A stretch of 64,000 bases of DNA. Source: an uncultured Lachnospiraceae bacterium (GTDB lineage Bacteria > Bacillota > Clostridia > Lachnospirales > Lachnospiraceae). The number at the start of each line of letters is the position of its first letter. Within the stretch, counting starts at the first letter, position 1. A program made the translations under genes and the position numbers. The stretch lies in NCBI GenBank assembly GCA_947053345.1, contig CAMRSM010000005.1, positions 81,167 to 145,166 of the forward strand, written 5' to 3'. A model generated the notes under the pieces. That model was not told where the DNA came from. It did not search any database and was given only the letters and a program-made list of their open reading frames with translations. This document shows, piece after piece, positions 27,244 to 37,195 of the stretch.

Positions 27244-27651
27244 GAGCAGCACTATAAGCCGGGTTCTGTATCTGATGACCATCTTTCTTGACTGCATGTC
27301 ACCATGCAGCTCCTCCGCTTTTTCGCGGAACGCGACCTACCGGAAGGCACGACGGGCCGCCGTATCGCCCTCCCTGCCCCAAAACCGGGGCATGTTTTGG
27401 TCTTGCTTCGAGTGGGGTTTACACAGCCTTTCCTGTTACCAGGAAAGCGGTGGTCTCTTGCACCGCCATTCCACCCTTACCGGCGGGCTGCCGCAAAAGC
27501 GGCCTCCCCCGGCGGTTTCTTTTCTGTTGCACTGGCCTTGGGGTCACCCCCACCGGACGTTATCCGGCACCCTGCCCTGTGAAGCCCGGACTTTCCTCAC
27601 GGAAGGCGGGTCTCCCACAACCTTCCGCGCGGCCATCTGTGCTGCTCACGG
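27244..27651 (-). ncRNA. rnpB: RNase P RNA
   Basis: This is the catalytic RNA that trims tRNA 5' ends. On the - strand the hallmark GAGGAAAGTCCGGGC near the 5' end and ACAGAACCCGGCTTAT near the 3' end are both present; they belong to the conserved core helices. The ends GAGCAGCAC (27639-27647) and GTGCTGCTC (27244-27252 region) pair as helix P1. The promoter TTGACA-17-TAAAAT places transcription start at about 27651, matching the RNA 5' end. The interval 26888-27243 downstream of it holds no gene I can support and no clear terminator. Confidence 0.95.
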
Positions 27652-27657
27652 ATGCTT

Positions 27658-27686
27658 ATTTTATCATATGCAGAGGGTAATGTCAA
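27658..27686 (-). promoter_or_regulatory. sigma-A promoter of rnpB
   Basis: On the - strand TTGACA (27681-27686) and TAAAAT (27658-27663) are 17 bases apart. It lies between the nucleoside kinase stop at 27700 and the RNA. Confidence 0.75.
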
Positions 27687-27699
27687 CTCTGTTCTGTTA

Positions 27700-29511
27700 T
27701 CACACTTTAAAACAGCTCCCCCCGACAAACTCCCTCAAAATGGAATTGTTCGGTACACCCTCGCTGCTCACACCGAGGAAATAGTTCAAAAACTTTAAAA
27801 GGCGCTTTGCCTCCGCATATTCCGGGCAGTCCCTTCCGATCCCGAATAAAAGCGGTTCCGCGAACTGCTTTAACACCGAAAGCTCATAAATCAGCGCCGA
27901 GTTGAACATCACGTCGGCATCCTCCTGGAACGGGAAGATATTTTCCTCCTCCCCGCGCCGCACACTCGGCCACATGGCGATCGTGTCCTTCGCCGCCGTC
28001 CCGCGCGTCCTTGCGTCGCGCACCATGCGGCGGATCAGCCTGCCGTCCGTCGTCGCGATGCGGTTGTGCTCATCAACATTGAGCTGTGTGAGCGCGCTGA
28101 TATAAATCTTGAATTTACTCTCCCGCGGCAGGGAGTAGGAAAGCGCGTCATTTAACCCGTGGATTCCCTCGATCACAAGGATATCCTCCGGGCCAAGCTG
28201 CTTGTAAATCCCTTTGTACTCGCGCTTCCCCGTCTTGAAATTAAATGTCGGAAGTTCCACGCGCTCCCCGTGCAAAAGTGCCGTCATATCCTTGTTAAAC
28301 TGTTTCACGTCGATTGCTTCCAGTATTTCAAAATTATAATTGCCGTTCTCGTCAAGCGGCGTATCCTCCCGGTTTACAAAGTAATCATCCACCGCGATCG
28401 GGTGCGGCCGCATCCCCAGCGTGCGCAGCTGGATGGAAAGCCGGTGGGAAAACGTCGTCTTCCCCGACGAGGAAGGTCCCGCGATCATCACAAATTTCGT
28501 GTTTCCGAGCGCGTGGATGCGCTCCGCAATTTTTGCGATCTCCTTCTCCTGATAAGCCTCCTGTACAAGGATCATCTCCTCGATGTTCCCCTGGCTGATC
28601 ATGCGGTTTAAGTCGCCGACATTCCCAAGCCCCAGACACTGCGCCCAGCGGTTTGACTGCTGCAGCACCGTGTAGAGCTTCTTTCGCGGCGAAAACTCCG
28701 GAAGCACACCCGGTTCCTTCTTCTGCGGCAGGAGCAGAAGAAACCCGTCCTCGTAGGAGCTTAAGTCAAACACCGGCAGCACGCCCGTGCTCTTTGGCAT
28801 ATAGCCGTAATAATAATCGTAAAACCCGTCCAGTTCATAGAGATTGGTGTTTGAGACAAGCCGGTAAGCAAACAGCTTTTCCTTCTCGTACATACCGACT
28901 TCGTGGAACAGGCGCGCCGCCTCCTCGGTGCCGACCGTCCTTTTGATAAACGGCAGGTCATCCGCGATCAGGCGCTTCATCTCCTCCTTGACCTGCGCCA
29001 GGAAGCATTCCATCTGCGGATGTTCCTGTGTCCTCCAGTCGATCTCCCCGTACAGCCCCGCACCGATCGAATACTCCATGCGCACCTGCCCGATCATATG
29101 ACCGCCGCGGCTCTCATGCTCCGCCTTGCCGTGCCCTGCCTGTGCATCCTTCCCGCAGTCTGAATGTCCGGCAGCGCCCGCCGCACATCCTTCCGGGTTT
29201 CCCGCATGCACATCCGCCGTTTCCCCTGCCGCATGGTTCCCGAAAAGCCTGCCGCTGACCTTGTACATTGCGCGCATCATTACAAAGATCATACCCCGCA
29301 CCAATGTGCTGTGCCCCGCCGAATCTGCCGCCGTGATAAATTCCAGATGCCCGCTCTGCTCCACGGGCTTGAACAGTTCACGCAGCCTTCCGTCCACCGA
29401 GACAAGCACGATCGGATGCTCATACTGCCCCCTGTATTCCCACGCAATTTCCGCATAGCTTGTTCCCTGCGGATACTCCTTCATTTCCCCGCCAATCTCC
29501 AACCGATACAT
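27700..29511 (-). CDS. nucleoside (uridine-like) kinase with TGS-like N-terminus
   Basis: The ~603-residue protein begins with a TGS/threonyl-tRNA-synthetase-like region (about 1-85, YRLEIGGEMKEYPQGTSYAEI). It continues through an editing-domain-like part (about 145-330) and ends in a uridine-kinase/PRK-type P-loop domain (about 338-550) with Walker A AGPSSSGKTT, VDDYFVNRE and IEGIHGLND. This architecture is a known clostridial nucleoside kinase. Residues about 91-139 are a low-complexity Gly/Ala/His/Glu insert (HAAGETADVHAGNPEG and on), which the family normally lacks. I prefer the ATG at 29511 because AAAGGGG is better spaced than for the ATG at 29517. It is the last gene of the dgt-dnaG-rpoD-trmK operon. 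Confidence 0.85.
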   Translation of the reverse strand: MYRLEIGGEMKEYPQGTSYAEIAWEYRGQYEHPIVLVSVDGRLRELFKPVEQSGHLEFITAADSAGHSTLVRGMIFVMMRAMYKVSGRLFGNHAAGETADVHAGNPEGCAAGAAGHSDCGKDAQAGHGKAEHESRGGHMIGQVRMEYSIGAGLYGEIDWRTQEHPQMECFLAQVKEEMKRLIADDLPFIKRTVGTEEAARLFHEVGMYEKEKLFAYRLVSNTNLYELDGFYDYYYGYMPKSTGVLPVFDLSSYEDGFLLLLPQKKEPGVLPEFSPRKKLYTVLQQSNRWAQCLGLGNVGDLNRMISQGNIEEMILVQEAYQEKEIAKIAERIHALGNTKFVMIAGPSSSGKTTFSHRLSIQLRTLGMRPHPIAVDDYFVNREDTPLDENGNYNFEILEAIDVKQFNKDMTALLHGERVELPTFNFKTGKREYKGIYKQLGPEDILVIEGIHGLNDALSYSLPRESKFKIYISALTQLNVDEHNRIATTDGRLIRRMVRDARTRGTAAKDTIAMWPSVRRGEEENIFPFQEDADVMFNSALIYELSVLKQFAEPLLFGIGRDCPEYAEAKRLLKFLNYFLGVSSEGVPNNSILREFVGGSCFKV

Positions 29512-29540
29512 AGCCATACCCCTTTCCGCAATACATCATA

Positions 29541-30380
29541 TTATTTTGACACACGGCAAAAAATCTCCTCCAACAGGCCGATTTCCTCCCTCAGCCGGCA
29601 AAGGCGCTCCTGCGCCCGGATGGATGCCTGCAGGGAAAGCTGCCGTTCAAGCTCCCGCTTTTGCCCGAGTTCCCTCCGCACAAATTCCCTTAATACCGGA
29701 TGCTTCCCCTCAATCAACGACGCACCGTACTGATACGCTGCCTGCACAGGCAGAGCATTGCCCCTTGCACCAGCCTGTGCCGCCCCTTCCTTTGGTGTTC
29801 CCGCACAGCCTGATGCACCGTTTGCCGCTTCCAGTTGGCGGCAGACACCCGCAGGAATTTCCCCGATGTTAAAACTCTTTGCCCATGCTCCTTCCCCCAC
29901 CGCCCGGATGACCGTATAAAATTTCCCGTCCTCCTCGCACATATCTTCTCTGTCAATTATAAAACCCATTTTATGTAAAAATTCCCGCACCTGTGCGATT
30001 TCCGATTGCGGCTGCAGCACAATGCACTTCGCAGCAAGCACCTTATCCCAATCCCGCTTTAAAATATCAATCATCAGCGGCCCGCCCATACCACAGATCA
30101 AAATACAGTCCGCCTCCGATAAAGACAGCGCACAAAGCCCGTCCGATAATCTCGTCCCGATGCGCCCCTCCATCCCGTACCGTTTTATATTTTCCTGCGC
30201 CCGAAGCAGGGGTCCCGGCCTTACATCCAGCGCCAGCGCCCTCTTTGCCACACCGCACCCAACAAGATAGATGGAAGTATAAGCGTGGTCGCACCCGACA
30301 TCCGCGAGCAGTTCACATGCCGGCACAAGCGCGGCATCCATCAAAAGCCGCTTTGAAACCGGAAGCTTCCCTATGTCCAT
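29541..30380 (-). CDS. trmK: tRNA (adenine(22)-N(1))-methyltransferase
   Basis: This is a 279-residue SAM-dependent methyltransferase. The SAM-binding motif LLADVGCDHAYTSIYL (24-39), the acidic LALDVRPGPL (49-58) and the catalytic-region ICGMGGPLMIDIL (95-107) match TrmK/YqfN, which methylates A22 in tRNA. A coiled C-terminal helix pair (about 230-279) is also typical. Residues about 165-215 are a loose Gly/Ala-rich insert (NGASGCAGTPKEGAAQAG), making it about 45 residues longer than usual. It starts 13 bases after the rpoD stop, the normal neighbour in Firmicutes. Confidence 0.9.
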   Translation of the reverse strand: MDIGKLPVSKRLLMDAALVPACELLADVGCDHAYTSIYLVGCGVAKRALALDVRPGPLLRAQENIKRYGMEGRIGTRLSDGLCALSLSEADCILICGMGGPLMIDILKRDWDKVLAAKCIVLQPQSEIAQVREFLHKMGFIIDREDMCEEDGKFYTVIRAVGEGAWAKSFNIGEIPAGVCRQLEAANGASGCAGTPKEGAAQAGARGNALPVQAAYQYGASLIEGKHPVLREFVRRELGQKRELERQLSLQASIRAQERLCRLREEIGLLEEIFCRVSK

Positions 30381-30393
30381 CGCATCCTCCCGC

Positions 30394-31530
30394 CTACAGC
30401 TCCAGATAATCTTTCAGCTTCTTGCTCCGGCTCGGATGGCGCAGTTTGCGCAGCGCTTTCGCCTCGATCTGGCGGATGCGCTCCCGCGTGACATCAAATT
30501 CCTTGCCGACCTCCTCAAGCGTCCTCTGCCTCCCGTCGTCAAGCCCAAAACGCAGGCGCAGCACCTTCCGCTCACGGTCTGTCAGCGTGGCGAGCACATC
30601 GTCAAGCTGTTCTTTTAACATGGTAAAAGCCGCTGCCTCCGCCGGCACCGGAAGTCTGTCGTCCTCCACAAAATCCCCGATATGGCTGTCTTCTTCCTCG
30701 CCGATCGGTGTCTCAAGCGACACCGGCTCCTGCGCGATCTTCTGGATCTCACGCACGCGGTCCACCGCAAGGTTCATCTCCTTCGCAATCTCCTCCGGGT
30801 ACGGCTCGCGCCCAAGCTCCTGCAAAAGCTGGCGCTGCACGCGGATCAGCTTGTTGATTGTCTCCACCATATGCACCGGGATGCGGATCGTACGCGCCTG
30901 GTCTGCGATCGCCCGCGTAATCGCCTGACGGATCCACCATGTCGCGTAGGTACTGAATTTATAGCCCTTGCGGTAATCAAATTTCTCCACCGCCTTGATC
31001 AGCCCGAGATTGCCCTCCTGGATCAGGTCAAGAAACTGCATCCCCCTGCCGACATAACGCTTCGCAATGCTTACCACAAGGCGCAGGTTCGCCTCCGCAA
31101 GCCTCTTTTTCGCCTCCGCGTCCCCCTTTTCCATGCGCACGGCAAGCTCCGTCTCCTCATCGGCGGAAAGCAGCTGCACCTTACCGATCTCCTTCAAATA
31201 CATGCGCACCGGATCCTCCAGCCCGATCCCGTCCGGGACAGACAGGTCGATCTTTGACAGATCCTCACTCTCCGCCTCGATGAGTGCCAGTTCACTCTCA
31301 TCGACATCCACCTCATCATCCCCGATAAACTCGGTATCGGCAGGCTCCCTTAAGACATCGACCTCATTTTTTTCAAGGTAGTCGTAAATCTTTTCCATCT
31401 GCTCCGCCCCGATTTCCAGCTCCGCAAAAAAATCATTGATCTCCTCATACTCCAGCACATTCTTTTTACTCTTCGCGTACTGCAGAAGTTCTTTCAGTTT
31501 CTCATGAAATTTTGCCATATTTTCGTCCAT
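30394..31530 (-). CDS. rpoD: primary RNA polymerase sigma factor (sigma-70/SigA)
   Basis: The 378-residue protein has a short acidic region 1.1 (1-95), region 1.2 ([16 protein letters not shown]), region 2 with the -10 recognition helix ([31 protein letters not shown]), region 3 and region 4 with the -35 recognition helix ([20 protein letters not shown]). It ends in the typical [14 protein letters not shown] ten bases before the ATG at 31530 sets the start; a longer frame to 31554 lacks support. It lies between dnaG and trmK in the classic Firmicutes order. The sigma-A-like promoters listed here are what it should recognise. Confidence 0.97.
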   Translation of the reverse strand: MDENMAKFHEKLKELLQYAKSKKNVLEYEEINDFFAELEIGAEQMEKIYDYLEKNEVDVLREPADTEFIGDDEVDVDESELALIEAESEDLSKIDLSVPDGIGLEDPVRMYLKEIGKVQLLSADEETELAVRMEKGDAEAKKRLAEANLRLVVSIAKRYVGRGMQFLDLIQEGNLGLIKAVEKFDYRKGYKFSTYATWWIRQAITRAIADQARTIRIPVHMVETINKLIRVQRQLLQELGREPYPEEIAKEMNLAVDRVREIQKIAQEPVSLETPIGEEEDSHIGDFVEDDRLPVPAEAAAFTMLKEQLDDVLATLTDRERKVLRLRFGLDDGRQRTLEEVGKEFDVTRERIRQIEAKALRKLRHPSRSKKLKDYLEL

Positions 31531-31557
31531 AAAAATGCTTCCTCCTGTATCCATAGG

Positions 31558-33348
31558 TTAACCAAGATTTAAGGAACTATGCAGTTTGCCAAGCTCCTTG
31601 CGCTTCTCCATGATCTGCTGTAAGGCAGCGAAATCGTTTTGTTCCACCGCCCGCTTATATTGTACATCCAGGCTGTTTTGCTTGACACGCATCACCGTAT
31701 CCGCAAACTCCTTTTTCCTCCCCTCCTCATCAAGCGGTGCGGCAAGTTTGGTTGAAAACAGCTCCGCTGCTGCCTGCTGCTGCCCCGCCTCCTCAAAACG
31801 GCTGATCAGTTTTGCCGGGTTCACGCTCCCGTTTTCCTCCTGCTCCTCAAACACCATCCCCGCCACATCACGGTAGAACTCCTCCGTAAAATCCTCCGGG
31901 CTGATGATACCCCGTATCCGCTCAAACGCCTCCGGCTCCTCGCACAGCCTGGTGAGCAAAAGTCTCTGGGAGCGGCGCATGCCATCCTGCGGCCTTGCCT
32001 TTTTCCGCGTCTCCTCCCTCTCCCGCTCCTGTGTCCCGTCCGCCACCGCCACCGTCTCCTGCTGTATCCCGTAACGGTTCACGAGCTTCCTTAAACTCTC
32101 GTAACTGATCCTATATTTTTCCGCGAGCGCCTCCGTATAGTTATTCCGCTCAAGCTCTTCCGGAAAACCGAGCAGGCGCTTTGCCATCTCGTTGTAAAAC
32201 CTGGTTTTCTGCTCCGGGTCCGAAAGATCGTAATCCCGCTGCAAAATGCTGATCTCAAAGAAAAAACTGTTCTGCGCCTGATCAATGCGTTTCTGATATT
32301 CTTCCGGTCCCAATGCCTTGATAAACTCATCCGGGTCCTTGTACGGCTTCATGTCAACGACCCTGGCGGCAATCCCCGCCTCCTTCAGGAGCGGGATCGC
32401 GCGCAGCGCCGCTTTCACACCCGCGCCGTCGCTGTCGTACGTCAGCAGCACTTCCTTTGCGTAGCGGGAAAGAATCCGCGCGTGCTGCGTGGTGAGCGCC
32501 GTCCCAAGCGATGCCACCGCGTTCGTAAAGCCCGCCTGATGCAGCGAGATCACGTCCATATAGCCCTCGCAGAGCAGAAAATAGTTTTTCCGGCTTCCCC
32601 TCGCGAAATTCAGCCCGTACAGGTTCCTGCTCTTCTCAAAGATCGGGGTCTCCGGGGAATTTAAATATTTTGGTTCCCCCGCGCCCATCACGCGCCCGCC
32701 AAACGCAATCACGCGGTTGTTCGCATCCATGATCGGGTACATCACGCGGTTCCAAAATTTATCGTAGACTCCTTTTGCCTCCTCCATCGTCACAAGCCCT
32801 GACTTGCGCAATAAATCATCCTCATACCCAAGGTTTTTCAGGTATTTGTAAAGGTCGTCCGCCGTCTTATTGGAAAACCCAAGCCCGAAATGCTTGATCG
32901 TATCGTCCGTCAGGGCGCGGCCTTTCAGATACTTCATCGCCGCCTGGCCCCTCTCGGACTTCAGCTGATAAAAATAGTATTTTGCCGCCTCCTTGTTCAC
33001 CGCGAGCAGCCGCGCTTTCAGGTCCGCCGCGCGCTTTGCCGCCTCGGAATATTCCATCTGCGGCAGGTCGACGTGCGCCCGTTCCGCGAGCACGTGCAGC
33101 GCCTCCATAAAACTGTAATTTTCATACTGCATCAGGAAAGTAAATACATTCCCCCCCTTGCCGCACCCAAAACAGTAAAACATCTGCTTTTGTTTACTGA
33201 CCGAAAAGGACGGCGTTTTTTCGTTGTGGAACGGACAGCACGCCATATGGTTCGCCCCTTTTTTTGTCAGGTGCACATAGGAACCGATCACATCGACAAT
33301 ATCATTTTTTGAACGTATCTCCTCGACTAACTCCTCCGGATAATACAT
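31558..33348 (-). CDS. dnaG: DNA primase
   Basis: The 596-residue protein makes RNA primers for replication. The CHC2 zinc finger is seen at about 38-62 (CPFH then CFGC). The catalytic core and TOPRIM fold follow (LLCEGYMDVISLHQAGF, LTYDSDGAGVKAALRA), and then a C-terminal helicase-binding part (about 450-596). TGGAGG seven bases before the ATG at 33348 gives the start; the open frame continues upstream to 33474 without a ribosome binding site. It starts about 110 bases after the dgt stop and ends 27 bases before rpoD. Confidence 0.97.
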   Translation of the reverse strand: MYYPEELVEEIRSKNDIVDVIGSYVHLTKKGANHMACCPFHNEKTPSFSVSKQKQMFYCFGCGKGGNVFTFLMQYENYSFMEALHVLAERAHVDLPQMEYSEAAKRAADLKARLLAVNKEAAKYYFYQLKSERGQAAMKYLKGRALTDDTIKHFGLGFSNKTADDLYKYLKNLGYEDDLLRKSGLVTMEEAKGVYDKFWNRVMYPIMDANNRVIAFGGRVMGAGEPKYLNSPETPIFEKSRNLYGLNFARGSRKNYFLLCEGYMDVISLHQAGFTNAVASLGTALTTQHARILSRYAKEVLLTYDSDGAGVKAALRAIPLLKEAGIAARVVDMKPYKDPDEFIKALGPEEYQKRIDQAQNSFFFEISILQRDYDLSDPEQKTRFYNEMAKRLLGFPEELERNNYTEALAEKYRISYESLRKLVNRYGIQQETVAVADGTQEREREETRKKARPQDGMRRSQRLLLTRLCEEPEAFERIRGIISPEDFTEEFYRDVAGMVFEEQEENGSVNPAKLISRFEEAGQQQAAAELFSTKLAAPLDEEGRKKEFADTVMRVKQNSLDVQYKRAVEQNDFAALQQIMEKRKELGKLHSSLNLG

Positions 33349-33458
33349 CTGAAACCTCCAATCCCCCGCATGCGGATGCTGCCTTTTATCCCGCACCATA
33401 TCCGGAACACCGCCATGCATGCCCCGGGCGCATCCGGCAAAGCATATCCTGCCCCATC

Positions 33459-34487
33459 CTAATACACATTCCACGCATCCGGAATCATGATCTCCTTATA
33501 TTTCTGGACGGCAAAATGATCCGTCATGCCCGCCACATAGTCACAGATCACGCGGTAATCCGGCTCGTCCCGCTCCTCCATCATATAGCGGTACTCCTCC
33601 GGCAAAAGCTTTGTATGCCCCGCGTAATAATAGTAGAGCTGCTCGATCATCGCCTCCGCCTTTTTCTCCTCTCCCTTTGCGACCGGGTTCGTATAGACAT
33701 TGCGGAACATATAGCGGCGCAGTCCCGCCATCGCGGTCTCCACTTCCTCCGACATCCGGATGTCACAGACCCCGTCACTGTGGATGATGATATCGTGGAT
33801 CAGGGTATTCAGCCGCTCCCTCGGGCTGTGCCCTAAAATGCAGGTATACTCTTCCGGTATCTCACTCTCCGTGATGATATGCCCGCGGATGGCATCGTCA
33901 ATGTCATGGTTGATATAGGCGATCTTATCCGAGAGCCGTACGATCTTTCCCTCAAGCGTCGCCGGATGCCCCGCCGTCTGATGGTTTTTGATGCCGTCGC
34001 GGACCTCCCATGTAAGATTCAGCCCCCTGCCATCCTTCTCCAGCCGCTCCACGACGCGGATGCTCTGGAGCTGGTGCTCAAAACCGCCCGGGCATACGCG
34101 GGCGAGCGCGCGCTCCCCGGCATGGCCGAACGGCGTATGGCCAAGGTCATGGCCGAGTGCGATCGCCTCGGTCAGATCTTCATTCAGGCACAATGCCCGC
34201 GCGATCGTGCGCGCGTTCTGCGCCACCTCAAGTGTGTGGGTCAGCCTCGTGCGGTAATGGTCGCCCTCCGGTGCCAGGAAAACCTGCGTCTTCCCCTTTA
34301 ACCTGCGGAATGCCTTACAGTGGAGGATGCGGTCGCGGTCGCGCTGGTAGGCCGGGCGGATATCGCAGGGTTCCTCCGCAAAATCCCGCCCTTTCGTGGC
34401 ATCGCTGAACGAGGCATACGGGGAGAGCATCTTATGTTCGCGCTGCTCCTGCATTTCCCGTATGCTAAATTTTCCCTGCTCCTGCAT
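33459..34487 (-). CDS. dgt: deoxyguanosinetriphosphate triphosphohydrolase-like protein
   Basis: This 342-residue HD-domain phosphohydrolase splits dNTPs to nucleoside and triphosphate. The metal-binding set is visible: RLTHTLEV (H84), IALGHDLGHTPFGHAGE (H113, D114) and a downstream aspartate in INHDIDDA. Length fits the short Firmicutes form. GGAGGCGGAG lies just upstream of the ATG. It leads the operon dgt-dnaG-rpoD-trmK-nucleoside kinase, linking nucleotide pools, replication and transcription genes. Confidence 0.92.
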   Translation of the reverse strand: MQEQGKFSIREMQEQREHKMLSPYASFSDATKGRDFAEEPCDIRPAYQRDRDRILHCKAFRRLKGKTQVFLAPEGDHYRTRLTHTLEVAQNARTIARALCLNEDLTEAIALGHDLGHTPFGHAGERALARVCPGGFEHQLQSIRVVERLEKDGRGLNLTWEVRDGIKNHQTAGHPATLEGKIVRLSDKIAYINHDIDDAIRGHIITESEIPEEYTCILGHSPRERLNTLIHDIIIHSDGVCDIRMSEEVETAMAGLRRYMFRNVYTNPVAKGEEKKAEAMIEQLYYYYAGHTKLLPEEYRYMMEERDEPDYRVICDYVAGMTDHFAVQKYKEIMIPDAWNVY

Positions 34488-34627
34488 TTTCTCCGCCTCC
34501 TTCCCGCAAAACTGACAAAATTACTCCTCTATTTATATTATTCTGGAATTCGGGTGGATTCTCCTTTTTTATTTTAAAAAAATTTTGCGGGGGGCGGGAA
34601 AGTGAAACATTTATTGTTAAAAGAAGC

Positions 34628-34660
34628 AGAACCGGAAACCACAAAAGAGTTTCCGGTCCA
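34628..34660 (-). terminator. hairpin after feoB
   Basis: ACCGGAAAC and GTTTCCGGT form a perfect 9-bp stem about 50 bases past the feoB stop. The T run behind it is interrupted (TCTGCTTCTTTTA). Confidence 0.55.
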
Positions 34661-34707
34661 CTATCCGTATTGCAACCAAACAAAAAACCGACAGCAATGA
34701 ATAAAAT

Positions 34708-36945
34708 TTACAAAAACAAACGGCCTGCCTGATACACCACCGTCGAAACAAACCACGCGATAAAAAGCTGGTACATGATCGTCGCCGCCGTCCACTTTAC
34801 AGATCCAAGCTCCCTGCGGATCACCGCGATCGTCGCCACACACGGAGTATAAAGCAGCACGAACACCATGAGGGCATAAGCATTTAACGCCGTAAAACCC
34901 ATTCCCGCCAACAGCGCAGAAAGTTCCGCCATGCCGGAAGGCGAACCGGCGTTGCCAATGCCAAAGAGCACCGATATGCTTGAGACCACAACCTCTTTCG
35001 CGGCAAGGCCGGAGATCAGCGCCAGCGCGATCTGCCACAGGCCGATACCCGCCGTGGATAGAACCGGGGCGAGCGCCCTGCCGACCATAGCGCCGAAACT
35101 CTCCCCCATATCGCCCACCAGCCCCTTCGGCCCGAAATTCAAAATAAACCATACCAGAATCGAAGCGATAAAAATCGTAGTCCCCGCCTTCGTCAGATAG
35201 TCCCTCACCTTATCCCAGACATAAATCGCGATTGTGCGCGCATTCGGTGTCTTATATTCCGGCAGCTCGATCAAAAGCGGATTCGCGGTTTCCCGGCGGG
35301 AGCAGGCTTTTTTGCAGAAAGCACAGGAAACCGCGGCTCCTATTTTCGTTTCCTCCACGCCGGAAACATTGTTTGCAAAAGTCATATCCTGTCCTGCCAC
35401 CGGACTTCCCGACTTCCCGGATACTTTCCCTGCGGCTTTCCATGTCTGCCCTTCTGCCTCATCTTCCGCCTTTTTCTGTCCTCCTGCCCGGCTCATCACA
35501 AACGCCGTCGCGATCCCGACCGCCATCCCGGCCAGGTACATCGAGAACGCCGCAAACATCGCGTTTTTCCCGAAGAACATCTCCGAGAACAGCACATATA
35601 CCGGGAGCTTTGCGGAACATGACATGAACGGTATCACAAAGATCGTCCGCCTGCGGTCGGTGGGATCCTCCAATGCCCTCGATGCCATTACAGCCGGGAC
35701 ACTGCACCCGAAACCAAGCACCATCGGGATGAACGCACGCCCCGACAAGCCAAGCTTGCCCATCAGTCCGTCCATCACGTAAGCAACACGCGACATATAA
35801 CCGCTGTCCTCAAGGAACGCGAGCGCTAAAAACAGGATAAAAATATTGGGCAGGAATGTCAGGATTCCGCCAACGCCCGAAATAATGCCGTCCACGACCA
35901 AAGATGAGAGCACCGCGTTCACCTTCACCGCGGCAAGACCATCCGCCGCTTTCCCTGAAAACCATTCCAAAAACTCCTCAAAATACCCCTTCAGCCAGTC
36001 CCCGATAAAAAATGTCAGGAAAAACACTGCTGCCATAATGCACAGAAACATCGGCAGCCCCAGATACCGGTGCGTCAAAAGCCGGTCCACCCTGTCCGTG
36101 AACGCCGCCTTCGTCTGCTTGTTCACAAGACATTCCTCGATGACCTCCTCGATGAAATCATATTTCTCATTGATGATATCCGTCTCATAGCTGCGGTCAA
36201 TGATATCGGATAAATCAAGCCCCACCTGCCCCATGATCTCCTCGTCCTGCTCCAGAAGCTTAAGCGCGTGCCAGCGGTAATTCGGGCTGACAAAACCCGC
36301 CGCTTTCATTCGCTCTGTCAGCTCGTCGATTTTGTCCTCGATCACATCGTCGTACACCATCGCAAATTCCTCGTGATGGTTGTGTTTGTGGCGGCTTGTG
36401 CTCTGCTGGTCCGGATGCTGGTGCTCAAGGATTGAAAGACGCTTTTCTTTGTGGTGTGCCACCGTGTGGATCAAAATCTGCAGCCCGGAACGCTTGCGCG
36501 CCGAGACCGGGATACACGGGATGCCGAGCATCTCCGGCAGCCGGTGCAGGTCAATCTCCATACCCCGCTCCTGCACGATGTCCATCATGTTAAGCGCCAG
36601 CACAACGGGCTTGCCCAGCTCGATCAGCTGCAGGGTCAGGTAGAGATTGCGCTCCAGCGCCGACGCATCCGCCACATCGACGATCACGTCCACATCCGAG
36701 TTTAAGATAAACTGCCTGGTCAGTTTCTCCTCCATCGTGTAGGAAGTCAGGCTGTAAATACCCGGCAGATCCACCAATTTGAACTGGTGCTTGTGGTACT
36801 TCAGCGCCCCCTCCTTCTTCTCCACCGTCACCCCCGGCCAGTTTGCCACCTTTAAGCGTGCCCCGGTGTAGGCGTTGAACAATGTTGTCTTCCCGCAGTT
36901 CGGGTTTCCGACAAAGCCGACCTGCAATTCCTTTTCCTGCTCCAT
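34708..36945 (-). CDS. feoB: ferrous iron transporter FeoB
   Basis: The 745-residue protein imports Fe(II). The N-terminal G domain has G1 GNPNCGKTT (13-21), WPGVTVEKK (36-44), DLPG (59-62), G4 NMMD (119-122) and SARK. A His-rich tract (175-192) and the helical dissociation-inhibitor region follow. The membrane part has the two gate motifs GFGCSVPAV (411-419) and LYTPCVAT (698-705). A long cytoplasmic insert (487-556) is low-complexity and carries CAFCKKAC (541-548). The start at 36945 overlaps the feoA stop (TAATG), so the two are translationally coupled. Confidence 0.96.
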   Translation of the reverse strand: MEQEKELQVGFVGNPNCGKTTLFNAYTGARLKVANWPGVTVEKKEGALKYHKHQFKLVDLPGIYSLTSYTMEEKLTRQFILNSDVDVIVDVADASALERNLYLTLQLIELGKPVVLALNMMDIVQERGMEIDLHRLPEMLGIPCIPVSARKRSGLQILIHTVAHHKEKRLSILEHQHPDQQSTSRHKHNHHEEFAMVYDDVIEDKIDELTERMKAAGFVSPNYRWHALKLLEQDEEIMGQVGLDLSDIIDRSYETDIINEKYDFIEEVIEECLVNKQTKAAFTDRVDRLLTHRYLGLPMFLCIMAAVFFLTFFIGDWLKGYFEEFLEWFSGKAADGLAAVKVNAVLSSLVVDGIISGVGGILTFLPNIFILFLALAFLEDSGYMSRVAYVMDGLMGKLGLSGRAFIPMVLGFGCSVPAVMASRALEDPTDRRRTIFVIPFMSCSAKLPVYVLFSEMFFGKNAMFAAFSMYLAGMAVGIATAFVMSRAGGQKKAEDEAEGQTWKAAGKVSGKSGSPVAGQDMTFANNVSGVEETKIGAAVSCAFCKKACSRRETANPLLIELPEYKTPNARTIAIYVWDKVRDYLTKAGTTIFIASILVWFILNFGPKGLVGDMGESFGAMVGRALAPVLSTAGIGLWQIALALISGLAAKEVVVSSISVLFGIGNAGSPSGMAELSALLAGMGFTALNAYALMVFVLLYTPCVATIAVIRRELGSVKWTAATIMYQLFIAWFVSTVVYQAGRLFL

Positions 36946-37190
36946 TATGTACGCTTCCTTCCGATATAGATATGCTCCGCGATCTTCCTCCCGACCGCAA
37001 GCCGCGTGCCGCGCACATGGAAGATCACCGACCCGCTGCGCTTGTTGTTCAGTACCCGGATCTTTGTCCCCGCCGTCAGCCCAAGCGCTGTAAGGCGCAT
37101 CTGTGTCGCGCGCGGCAGCTCCATCCCACATACCTCATACGTCCCGCCGATGACAGCGGTGCACAGGTTTTCCATCTCCTTTGCTGCCAT
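36945..37190 (-). CDS. feoA: ferrous iron transport protein FeoA
   Basis: This is an 81-residue SH3-like protein of FeoA type. It reads YEVCGMELPRATQMRLTALGLTAGTKIRVLNNKRSGSVIFHVRGTRLA in segments that match the family, ending in an RKIAEHIYIG strand. FeoA binds and modulates FeoB. The ATG at 37190 follows the HD-GYP gene stop by five bases, with GAGGTGA as ribosome binding site inside the end of that gene; a GTG three codons earlier is possible. The one-base overlap with feoB indicates a single translational unit. Confidence 0.9.
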   Translation of the reverse strand: MAAKEMENLCTAVIGGTYEVCGMELPRATQMRLTALGLTAGTKIRVLNNKRSGSVIFHVRGTRLAVGRKIAEHIYIGRKRT

Positions 37191-37195
37191 ATCCC

